A stretch of DNA of 44,280 nucleotides, taken from contig NZ_JABBMT010000029.1 of the NCBI RefSeq assembly GCF_012927645.1, positions 1-44,280 of the forward strand, in the 5' to 3' direction. Position 1 is the first letter of the stretch, and each line of letters starts with the position of its first letter. Positions 37,774 through 44,207 of the stretch are shown in pieces. The translations under genes were made by a program, and so were the position numbers. The notes under the pieces are model-generated. The model saw only the letters and a list, made by a program, of their open reading frames with translations. It searched no databases and was not told the origin of the DNA. The stretch is from Pseudoalteromonas arctica (GTDB taxonomy: Bacteria > Pseudomonadota > Gammaproteobacteria > Enterobacterales > Alteromonadaceae).

Positions 37774-38643
37774 ATGGCAGTAATCAGAATAACTCAATCT
37801 GTTGGATTGGGCGGCGCTAACAATTTAAACGATGTAAAAGCCGTACAAACGGCGTTGAATAAATTACTAAAACTTATCCCGCCTACACAAGCTTTAATTG
37901 TGGATGGTCGGTTAAACCCTCGCCCTGAAAACTCTAAAACCGTAGCCGCTATAAAGTTATTTCAAAGTAAAGTATTAAACATGGTACGCCCAGAGGGAAG
38001 AATAGACCCAAATAGCCGTACGCATAAAAAAATTAATGAAAAGTTAGCTAGTGCCGCAGTGGTTGCCGTTGTACCACTATCTGGCAATTTAAAAACGAAA
38101 CTAAAACAAAATATGATGAAATATGAAGGTAATGTTCCTCATATGTATTTAGATACAAAAGGGTATGTAACCGTTGGCGTAGGTCATTTATTAAAAGATG
38201 TTGAAGCTGCAAAAAAAGTTCCTTTCACCGTTCGGGATACGGGAGTTGTTGCAACAACGAAGCAAATTGAAGATGAATTTAAACTAATTAAATCAAAACC
38301 TTTTGGGAGTCAAGCCGCTGTTTTTTATAAGCCTTTCACTAAATTGGTAACTACAGAGGCTGTAAGGGAAGCACAAGTTGAACAGCATATCAGAATATTT
38401 GAAAGTGAACTTAAACGGATATATGGTGTATCAGAATTTTCAAGTTACCCTAACGATGTAAAATTAGCGCTATTTGATATGATTTTTAATTTAGGTATGC
38501 CTGAACTTAAAGACGAGTTCCCAAATTTTAATAAACATATGAAAGTTCGTGATTTCAAACAAGCAGCCATTGAATCAAATAGAAAAGATGTATCAACTGA
38601 ACGCAATACTTATGTGCGTAACCTATTCAAGAGTGCAAGATGA
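37774..38643 (+). CDS. Peptidoglycan-targeting effector: PG-binding-like domain plus GH24-type muramidase
   Basis: A 289-residue protein without a signal peptide. The N-terminal region (about 1-90) reads ITQSVGLGGANNLNDVKAVQ, VDGRLNP, AAIKLFQ and GRIDPNSRTHKKIN, the pattern of PG_binding_1-like domains at the start of many T6SS effectors. The C-terminal domain has Glu118 (KYEG), Asp127 (YLD) and Thr133 (VTVG), which reproduces the E-8-D-5-T spacing of T4-type GH24 lysozymes, then GVGHLL. Lacking a secretion signal, it would need delivery by the T6SS into the periplasm of a target cell. It overlaps its putative immunity gene by 4 bases. AAAGG lies upstream of the ATG. The gene is not fused to Rhs, although it sits inside the Rhs array. 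Confidence 0.85.
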   Translation: MAVIRITQSVGLGGANNLNDVKAVQTALNKLLKLIPPTQALIVDGRLNPRPENSKTVAAIKLFQSKVLNMVRPEGRIDPNSRTHKKINEKLASAAVVAVVPLSGNLKTKLKQNMMKYEGNVPHMYLDTKGYVTVGVGHLLKDVEAAKKVPFTVRDTGVVATTKQIEDEFKLIKSKPFGSQAAVFYKPFTKLVTTEAVREAQVEQHIRIFESELKRIYGVSEFSSYPNDVKLALFDMIFNLGMPELKDEFPNFNKHMKVRDFKQAAIESNRKDVSTERNTYVRNLFKSAR

Positions 38644-39365
38644 TAAAAAAAATTATTTTACTAGTATGTATTAGTATCTCTAGCACTGCATGTGCAAATA
38701 TAAAAGAAAATAAAATAGCTCCAACATATAGTTTAGATAATAAAACTAACGGATATTTTATGGAACCGGAAGTCTTAGAGACGCCGGAGCAAGTTAATGC
38801 TTTATATAGTAAAAGCTGGTTTTATTCCTATGAAGTTGTTATAGACAGTAAGCCAGCTATTAACGTTGATAGTTGTAAAGTTTTATCTAAAGCATTGCAA
38901 GAGGGCTATAAATCATCAGATTATAAAGAGCAGGTCGCGTTACTAGCTACTAATAAAATATGTACTACGTGGGTTGCTATGGGGAAGTTAAAGCCTTCAA
39001 AAGAAAGCTTTTTAGACTCATTTAAACACGATGCAGCATTGGCAAACAAAATGCCGCCTGAGTTGTCTTTAATTATTTCAAATGATGACGAGCGCCGCTT
39101 AGTAAAAGCGAGTAGCTGGGAAGAAATGAGCCATATCCAAAAAGTGGAACTTGTAAATGATGACCAAGCTATTTATTACGACAACAGTGGTGGTATTCAA
39201 AGGTTAACGATAATGGCTAAGGGTGATTATAACCAAGATGGTATTGAGGATATGGTTCTACATATGGCAAATGCAGTTGAACGCGGAAGTTATTCATCTT
39301 CGTATAGCTATATCGTGACACGGTTAACCGCCGATGCGCCATATACCCTCATCAAGCAATTTTAA
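38640..39365 (+). CDS. Periplasmic lipoprotein, putative immunity to the muramidase
   Basis: A 241-residue lipoprotein with a Lys-rich start, hydrophobic core and lipobox SSTAC (Cys18), so it would sit in the periplasm where the preceding muramidase acts. Its C-terminal part contains GDYNQDGIEDMVLHMAN, an Asp/Asn-rich loop like the calcium-binding or FG-GAP motif, then a Ser/Tyr-rich strand. ATG overlaps the toxin stop as ATGA, the usual arrangement of an effector and its immunity gene. I do not recognise a named lysozyme-inhibitor family. A hairpin terminator lies 36 bases after the stop. Confidence 0.8.
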   Translation: MIKKIILLVCISISSTACANIKENKIAPTYSLDNKTNGYFMEPEVLETPEQVNALYSKSWFYSYEVVIDSKPAINVDSCKVLSKALQEGYKSSDYKEQVALLATNKICTTWVAMGKLKPSKESFLDSFKHDAALANKMPPELSLIISNDDERRLVKASSWEEMSHIQKVELVNDDQAIYYDNSGGIQRLTIMAKGDYNQDGIEDMVLHMANAVERGSYSSSYSYIVTRLTADAPYTLIKQF

Positions 39366-39400
39366 TTTTATGGCTTAGTAATAAACATATTAGCATGAAG

Positions 39401-39431
39401 AAAACACTAACTATAAAAGTGGGTGTTTTAA
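39401..39431 (+). terminator. Hairpin terminator after the lipoprotein gene
   Basis: AAAACACTAACT (39401-39412) pairs with AGTGGGTGTTTT (39418-39429) with one mismatch and one G-U pair around a 5-base loop, ending in a short T-run. The right arm shares GTGGGTGTT with the terminator at 37692. Confidence 0.55.
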
Positions 39432-39517
39432 TTTACGCTTAAATAGATTTATACATGCTATGTAAAATCATAATATTGTCTTATGAAACCTGCGGGGGTG
39501 GATATAAAAAAACAATA

Positions 39518-39604
39518 ATGACACCCATCCTCAAAACATGGATGAAAAAGCTCTTTAATAACATGGATGTTTTAAAGACTTAAGCGATTTTGCTTAAGTC
39601 TTTT
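39518..39604 (+). repeat. Cassette leader element 2
   Basis: It starts with TGACACCCA, has AGCTCTTTAATA (39549-39560, boxA-like), a palindrome with arms AACAT and ATGTT around GG, and a perfect 12-base inverted repeat AAAGACTTAAGC (39574-39585) with GCTTAAGTCTTT (39592-39603) around a 6-base loop and one further T. Truncated rhs sequence begins at 39607. The remaining bases from 39430 to 39517 show no gene. Confidence 0.75.
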
Positions 39605-39768
39605 AAGGCTATGACAGCCAAGGCAATATTCACACGCAAAAGTTTGGTAATGATGTAACCCTTACCCAACAATTTGATGTATTTAACCGCTTAACACAGC
39701 AGCAGTTAACCCATCCTGCGCAAGCACTATTTGATACCTGTACGTACAATTACGACAGCATCAACCAG

Positions 39769-41223
39769 TTGATTGCGCGTAAAGAGCAAGGCGTTAGTAG
39801 TCATAACATTAATTTTGAGTACAACAGCCTAGGTCAGTTAATTCAGCAAAATCGAGCCAGTGGTGAGAACACAAAAACTACCCAATACCAGTGGGATAGT
39901 TTTGGTAACCCAGTTAGCCAATCAAAAATTCAAAATAACGATTTAACAGAGCAGCAAACGACGCAGCCAAGTTATGATAGCGATGCTAGTGACGCCAGCA
40001 ATAAGGTTGAAAGTAATCAGTCAGAAAACACAAATAACGTGCTTCACAGTGAGTATAGTGACTCAAAGTCAGCAACACTTTCCAGTGACCTAAGCAAAGA
40101 CGATGGGGTTATTAAAGGCTCTACAGACGCTGACCGGTTAATTCACTTTGGCGACAGCGACTTTCATTATGATGAATTTGGTAACCAAATACGCGAAACC
40201 GGCAAAGGCATAAAAACCCGCCGTGAATACAACGCATTTAATCAGCTAAGTTGCTTTAACAATAACGGCACGCTTACCCAATACGATTACGACCCACTCG
40301 GGCGCCGTATTGCCAAGCATACCGAGCAGGGCAAAATTGACTACATTTGGGATAACGACCAGCTAATTGGCGAATACCAATACGGTGAATATACCTGGTA
40401 CATTAACTTGCCAAATCAATTTCACCCAGTCGCACTGATTAAACAAGACGAGGTGTATTACTACCACCTAGACCAACTTAACACTCCACGTTTTGTTACT
40501 AATAACAAAGCAGAAGTGGTATGGGAAAACCAGGCCGATGTATATGGTTATGAAGAGTCAGAGGTAAGCACTACAAATAGCTTTACTCAGCCAATTCGTT
40601 TTCAAGGGCAGTATTTAGACGAGGAAAGTGGCCTGCATTACAACCGTTATCGCTACTACAGCCCCAAACAACAGCGCTTTATAAATCAAGACCCGATTGG
40701 TTTAGTGGGTGGCATAAACCACTATCAATATGCACCGAACCCGGTTAATTGGGTGGATCCAATGGGGTTGAGTTGTAAGGAAGGAAAGCCCAATTTTTAT
40801 GTTGGTCCAGCTGGACCTGAATCAACCTTACCTTCCACGGCATACCGTCATATGGACTCAAGCTTTGCAGACTTAACTATAGAAAAAATGTCAGCCCCTT
40901 TAAGTTATTTTGGATTTACACTATTCGATGAAGCTGAAAAAGCTCGAGATGCTTTTCAAATTTTTTATGAAGAAGGAAACGCTAATTCTTGGAGTGATGC
41001 TAGATTAAGGGGTAAGTTTGATACTTTGCAGTTATACGATAGTAGTGGTAAGCCTAATGTTAAAGTGCCAATGGAAGATGGTGGTAATGGTTCGAATCCC
41101 GAACCATTTACTAGGTATTACCCTGAGTTTGGGGCTGGCGGGGAGCGACAATTAGTCCCAAGAGAAAAGGTTATTGTAAAATTTGATGAAGTTGAATTAA
41201 TACCGGAAAAAAAATATGACTGA
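39769..41223 (+). CDS. Orphan Rhs 3' end with unrecognised toxin tail
   Basis: The frame is open from 39607, directly after the leader hairpin, and starts in the rhs core at YDSQGNI; the TTG at 39769 has no ribosome site, so this is most likely a silent cassette. The core closely follows the main copy and ends DPMGL at 40770, with Met replacing Phe. The tail (about 150 residues) includes NFYVGPAGPEST, AYRHMDSS, APLSYFGFTLFDEAEKARDAFQ, SWSDARLRGKFDTLQLY and PEPFTRYYPEFGAGGERQLV. I cannot assign it to a family. Its conserved-looking Arg, Tyr and acidic residues are compatible with a nucleotide-modifying enzyme, but nothing proves it. The partner ORF overlaps its end by 8 bases. Confidence 0.75.
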   Translation: MIARKEQGVSSHNINFEYNSLGQLIQQNRASGENTKTTQYQWDSFGNPVSQSKIQNNDLTEQQTTQPSYDSDASDASNKVESNQSENTNNVLHSEYSDSKSATLSSDLSKDDGVIKGSTDADRLIHFGDSDFHYDEFGNQIRETGKGIKTRREYNAFNQLSCFNNNGTLTQYDYDPLGRRIAKHTEQGKIDYIWDNDQLIGEYQYGEYTWYINLPNQFHPVALIKQDEVYYYHLDQLNTPRFVTNNKAEVVWENQADVYGYEESEVSTTNSFTQPIRFQGQYLDEESGLHYNRYRYYSPKQQRFINQDPIGLVGGINHYQYAPNPVNWVDPMGLSCKEGKPNFYVGPAGPESTLPSTAYRHMDSSFADLTIEKMSAPLSYFGFTLFDEAEKARDAFQIFYEEGNANSWSDARLRGKFDTLQLYDSSGKPNVKVPMEDGGNGSNPEPFTRYYPEFGAGGERQLVPREKVIVKFDEVELIPEKKYD

Positions 41224-41425
41224 AGAAGAATTTAAAACAAAAGCACGTTATTTAGTAGAAAAGTATATTAAAGATTCATCTTTATCTCATGAATTAAAGA
41301 AAGTTATCGATGAACAAGGATCTTCCGCCGCAAAAAGTATTTTGCACAAATTAAGAATATATGGGGATGGGGTTGAGACTGAAGATAGCAGTGTTATAAA
41401 AGAAATTGCTTTTAATTTTGCTTAA
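41216..41425 (+). CDS. Small putative immunity protein of the unrecognised tail
   Basis: A 69-residue acidic, helical protein whose ATG overlaps the toxin end by 8 bases. It begins TEEEFKTKARYLVEKYIKD and ends SSVIKEIAFNFA, and has no signal peptide. The tight overlap and small size are typical of immunity genes, and it should act in the cytoplasm. I do not recognise the family. Confidence 0.65.
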   Translation: MTEEEFKTKARYLVEKYIKDSSLSHELKKVIDEQGSSAAKSILHKLRIYGDGVETEDSSVIKEIAFNFA

Positions 41426-41441
41426 TTGCAAACCTTACGGA

Positions 41442-41468
41442 GTGCGGTGTATATCTGTGATTCCGCAC
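41442..41468 (+). terminator. Possible weak terminator after the 69-residue ORF
   Basis: GTGCGG (41442-41447) pairs with CCGCAC (41463-41468) around a 15-base loop. It is followed by an AT-rich but not T-rich stretch, so termination is uncertain. Confidence 0.3.
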
Positions 41469-41500
41469 CCAATTAAAAATATTACTGTAAAAACAAAATA

Positions 41501-41582
41501 GACACCAACTTTAAGACATAAGATAAACAGCTCTTTAATAACATGGAAAATTTAAATCCTTGGCAATTTGCTTAAGCTTTTA
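41501..41582 (+). repeat. Cassette leader element 3 (degraded)
   Basis: It begins GACACCAACT, continues TAAGATAAACAGCTCTTTA (boxA-like word at 41529-41540), then ACATGGA with a lost palindrome arm, and a degraded inverted repeat (41554-41564 with 41570-41580) ending in TTTT. The order of parts matches leaders 1, 2 and 4, which is how I identified it. Confidence 0.65.
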
Positions 41583-41593
41583 CTGATGACTAA

Positions 41594-42221
41594 CAGCAAT
41601 ATAAATACGATGCCTGTAATCGGTTAACCTCGGTTACATTATGATGAGTTTGGTAACCAAATACGCGAAACCGGTAAAGGCATAAAAACCCGCCGTGAAT
41701 ACAACGCGTTTAATCAGCTAAGTTGCTTTAATAACAACGGCACGCTTACTCAATACGACTACGACCCACTCGGACGTCGTATTGCCAAGCACACCGAGCA
41801 GGGCAAAATTGATTACATTTGGGATAACGACCAGTTAATCGGCGAATACCAACACGGTGAATATACCTGGTATATCAACCTACCAAATCAATTTCACCCA
41901 GTAGCGCTAATTAAACAAGGCGAGGTGTACTACTATCACCTAGACCAACTGAATACCCCACGCTTTGTAACCAATAATAAAGCAGAAGTAGTATGGGAAA
42001 ACCAAGCGGATGTGTATGGTTATGAAGAATCAGAGATAAGCAATACAAATAGCTTTACTCAGCCAATTCGCTTTCAAGGGCAGTATTTAGATGAAGAGAG
42101 CGGCCTACATTACAACCGCTATCGCTACTTAATGGAAGATGGCATGATGAAAGTGGTAAATTTGTTACTTACAGTTGGCCTCCAAGTGATGGCTTTGCGG
42201 CTTATAATGGTGATGTTTTAA
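41594..42221 (+). pseudogene. Broken orphan rhs core (two core pieces, out of frame with its tail)
   Basis: Positions 41594-41636 match the main rhs near 31697-31738 (QQYKYDACNRLTSVT). They are joined, with a frame change, to a piece matching 32677 onward (HYDEFGNQIRETGKG), so about 940 bases of core are missing. The second piece runs well to NRYRY near 42130, where the shared core stops: the PIGLVGG...DPFGL cleavage region is absent and the frame ends at 42221 in unrelated residues. The TNT toxin tail continues in another frame. The unit therefore has at least two deletions and two frame breaks and cannot make an Rhs fusion as it stands. Confidence 0.85.
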
Positions 42222-42226
42222 GAAAA

Positions 42227-42538
42227 GTGATAATGATGATTCCCGGTCAAAAAATTGATCGCTATGGTGGTTGGGTTGATGAAACAGGCTTTCGCGATAG
42301 AGGGAATTATTTTTCTGATGTTGGTGTTCCTTTTGAAAATAGAGCGCTACCACCTGAAACATTAGATTCTGCTTATCATCAATATGAGGTTTTAGAAGCT
42401 TTTGAAGTTGAAGCTGGGCCAATAGCTCCTTGGTTTGGTGAGCCAGGCGGAGCAACTCAGTACTTTGCTCCGAAGTCTGAAGGAGGAACTGATGGGTTAA
42501 TTGCTTCAGGGAAAATAAAAAGGATTACAAAGGTATAA
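42227..42538 (+). CDS. TNT-type NAD+ glycohydrolase toxin tail, detached from its Rhs core
   Basis: The 103-residue ORF contains KIDRYGGW, GNYFSDVGVPFENRALPPE, YHQYEV, EAGPIAPWFGEPGGATQYF, a clear match to the tuberculosis necrotizing toxin (DUF4237) domain. The Arg of DRYGG, Arg of ENRALP, His of YHQY and Gln of ATQYF correspond to the functional residues known for that family. The true domain start lies upstream: in this frame from 42122 one reads NGRWHDESGKFVTYSWPPSDGF, so beginning at ATG 42227 would lose the WPP segment. The toxin half is thus intact in coding terms but out of frame with the rhs core. Its partner gene begins 1 base after the stop. It is probably silent. Confidence 0.8.
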   Translation: MIMMIPGQKIDRYGGWVDETGFRDRGNYFSDVGVPFENRALPPETLDSAYHQYEVLEAFEVEAGPIAPWFGEPGGATQYFAPKSEGGTDGLIASGKIKRITKV

Positions 42539-42539
42539 A

Positions 42540-42764
42540 ATGAATATTAAAAGAAGAAATTACATTAAATTTGAACCAAATCAGAGTAAAGGTTACCCAT
42601 CAGGTAGGAAAATCTTTTATGAGTGCCTTCTTTGTGGGGAAATAATCGAATCAATGCCTGACTATTTTGCAGAATGTAAATGCCAAAACATTACGGTGGA
42701 TGCCAGCGGAGGGAGATTATCAATAACCGATCATAACAATTTTAAAATATTTAAAGAGAGGTAA
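42540..42764 (+). CDS. Putative immunity protein with a CxxC/CxC motif
   Basis: A 74-residue cytoplasmic-looking protein starting 1 base after the TNT toxin. It has FYECLLCGEII, then AECKCQNI, four cysteines placed like a small zinc ribbon, followed by VDASGGRLSITDHNNFKIF. By position it should be the TNT immunity protein. It is not evidently similar to the mycobacterial antitoxin IFT. Being intact behind a broken toxin, it would still confer protection if transcribed. Confidence 0.7.
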   Translation: MNIKRRNYIKFEPNQSKGYPSGRKIFYECLLCGEIIESMPDYFAECKCQNITVDASGGRLSITDHNNFKIFKER

Positions 42765-42787
42765 TAAAAAATATACTAGGCACATAT

Positions 42788-42861
42788 GTTAAATATTAGA
42801 TAAAACGCTCTTTAACAATACGGATATTTTCAAGGATTAAGTGGTTTACTTAGGCTTTTTT
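42788..42861 (+). repeat. Cassette leader element 4
   Basis: AATATTAGATAAAACGCTC leads into boxA-like CGCTCTTTAACA (42806-42817), then an AATA...TATT palindrome around CGGA, then an imperfect inverted repeat (AAGGATTAAGT with ACTTAGGCTT) ending in six T residues (42856-42861). A fragment of rhs begins three bases later. Confidence 0.7.
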
Positions 42862-42863
42862 AA

Positions 42864-43106
42864 GGCACGCTACAGCAGTATAAATACGATGCTTGCAACC
42901 GCTTAACGTCGGTCACACAAAGCGATAAACGCCATGTAAAAATAGAGCGTGATAAATTAGGCCGTGTTACTGAGCAGCATGCCAGTTTGGCAACCGATGC
43001 ACATATCGTCAATAACGCCAACTACTACAGTTATACGCTACAAGGTAAAATAGCCCGTGCCCATAATGCGCATTCCACCTTAAAACAGCAGTTTGATAAA
43101 AAATAA
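42864..43106 (+). pseudogene. Internal rhs core fragment without toxin tail
   Basis: About 240 bases matching the main rhs at roughly 31686-31921, in one open frame (GTLQQYKYDACNRL, later KIERDKLGRV and TLKQQFDKK) that ends at a TAA at 43104. The homology breaks within GATAAA, 11 bases before a GACACCC word. It has no start, no tail and no immunity gene, so it is a remnant, and it marks the downstream end of rhs-like sequence. Confidence 0.85.
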
Positions 43107-43110
43107 CAGT

Positions 43111-43186
43111 GACACCCATTCTAATTTTTGCAGTTTGGCGAACTAAGTACTAGGCTTTTATCAGTGTGAAAAATAAGCAGGGTGTC
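43111..43186 (+). repeat. GACACCC/GGGTGTC inverted words upstream of the transposase
   Basis: GACACCC (43111-43117) and GGGTGTC (43180-43186) bracket the 5' untranslated stretch of the RAYT gene. RAYT transposases act on short repeated inverted sequences, so these may be related to its recognition sites. Similar words occur at 37691, 37709, 39419, 39520 and, with one change, 41501. Confidence 0.45.
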
Positions 43187-43188
43187 TT

Positions 43189-44163
43189 ATGGCAATCGCA
43201 AGAAAGCGTCAAGTAAGTTTGGTTGATACAAAGTACTACCACTGTATATCACGTTGCGTACGCCGTGCATTTTTGTGCGGTGAAGACCATTTTACGGGTC
43301 AATCTTATGAACATCGACGAGGCTGGGTTGAGGATAAGCTGCTTGATTTAGCTAAGATATTTTGTATTGACGTGTGTGCTTATGCTGTTATGAGTAACCA
43401 CACGCACTTAGTGTTGTATGTTGATGATAAAAAAGCAAATAGACTGAATGATAAAGCAATTATTATTCGCTGGCATAAACTGTGTAAAGGCACGTTACTC
43501 ACGCAAAAATACATACAAGGTGAAAAGCTAAGTAAAGCCGAACTTATCTTTTTTAATCAAACAGTAAAGGAATACCGCGAGCGTTTATCAAGTATTAGCT
43601 GGTTTATGCGGGTGTTAAATGAAGACATTGCGCGCAGGGCAAATAAAGAAGATAACTGCACTGGCAGGTTTTGGGAGGGACGATTTAGTTCGCAAGCGTT
43701 ATTAGATGAAGCCGCATTGGCAGCCTGCATGGCGTATGTGGACTTAAACCCAATCAGAGCGAAAATGGCAAAGACACCAGAAGAATCAGACCATACCAGT
43801 GCTCAAGTACGGCTAATATGCGCAAAAGAAGGCAAGCAGCCAAAACAATTACTCCGCTTTGCAGGTATGTCACGTCAAATCATGCCAAAAGGGCTGCCGT
43901 TTGAGCTCAAGTCGTATCTTGAATTAGTTGAATTAACAGGGAGAATAATACGAAAGGATAAACGCGGTCATATTGATAACACCCAACTTCCTTTACTGGA
44001 AAGACTCAATATTTCCTCTGAAAACTGGTTAAAACTCACCACACAATTTACACGCGTATTTCACGGGGCAGTAGGCAGGCCGACCTCACAAGCAAGTTAT
44101 TGTGAAAACTTAAGCAGAAAACGGCGAGCTAATATAAGTAATTGTGAAAAGCTATTAGCATAA
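43189..44163 (+). CDS. REP-associated tyrosine transposase (RAYT, Y1_Tnp/IS200-like)
   Basis: A 324-residue protein with the Y1 HUH transposase fold: KYYHCISRCVRRAFLC at the start, His71-x-His73 in MSNHTHLVLYV, a GRFWEGRFSSQ segment (about 159-169) and Tyr183 in MAYVDLNPIR as the candidate nucleophile. All three catalytic elements are intact. RAYTs are usually single-copy and linked to REP sequences rather than moving as complete insertion sequences. It begins 82 bases after the last rhs fragment. Its place at the edge of the array suggests either a neutral boundary or a role in producing the repeats between cassettes. Confidence 0.9.
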   Translation: MAIARKRQVSLVDTKYYHCISRCVRRAFLCGEDHFTGQSYEHRRGWVEDKLLDLAKIFCIDVCAYAVMSNHTHLVLYVDDKKANRLNDKAIIIRWHKLCKGTLLTQKYIQGEKLSKAELIFFNQTVKEYRERLSSISWFMRVLNEDIARRANKEDNCTGRFWEGRFSSQALLDEAALAACMAYVDLNPIRAKMAKTPEESDHTSAQVRLICAKEGKQPKQLLRFAGMSRQIMPKGLPFELKSYLELVELTGRIIRKDKRGHIDNTQLPLLERLNISSENWLKLTTQFTRVFHGAVGRPTSQASYCENLSRKRRANISNCEKLLA

Positions 44164-44192
44164 ACCTTAAATTACTCAGTAGAAAAGTTAAA

Positions 44193-44207
44193 ACTGCATC
44201 ATGCAGT
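44193..44207 (+). repeat. Short hairpin after the transposase gene
   Basis: ACTGCA and TGCAGT pair perfectly around a 3-base loop 30 bases after the stop. A CATTTT follows, so it might be a weak terminator. The remaining bases to the window end show only AT-rich sequence and a 12-codon ORF that I do not call. Confidence 0.35.

Noticed and set aside
42125..42135. Programmed ribosomal frameshift joining the rhs core to the TNT tail
   Set aside because: No slippery heptamer is visible, and the conserved core end is missing as well, so a deletion explains the junction better.
42165..42455. Minus-strand ORF over the TNT tail
   Set aside because: It is a His/Gln/Leu-rich shadow of the TNT frame, which shows clear family motifs.
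34300..42861. CRISPR-like or integron attC-like array
   Set aside because: The leaders are spaced by kilobases, spacers are absent, and the inverted repeats lack the conserved GTTRRRY core and no integrase gene is present, so neither explanation fits.
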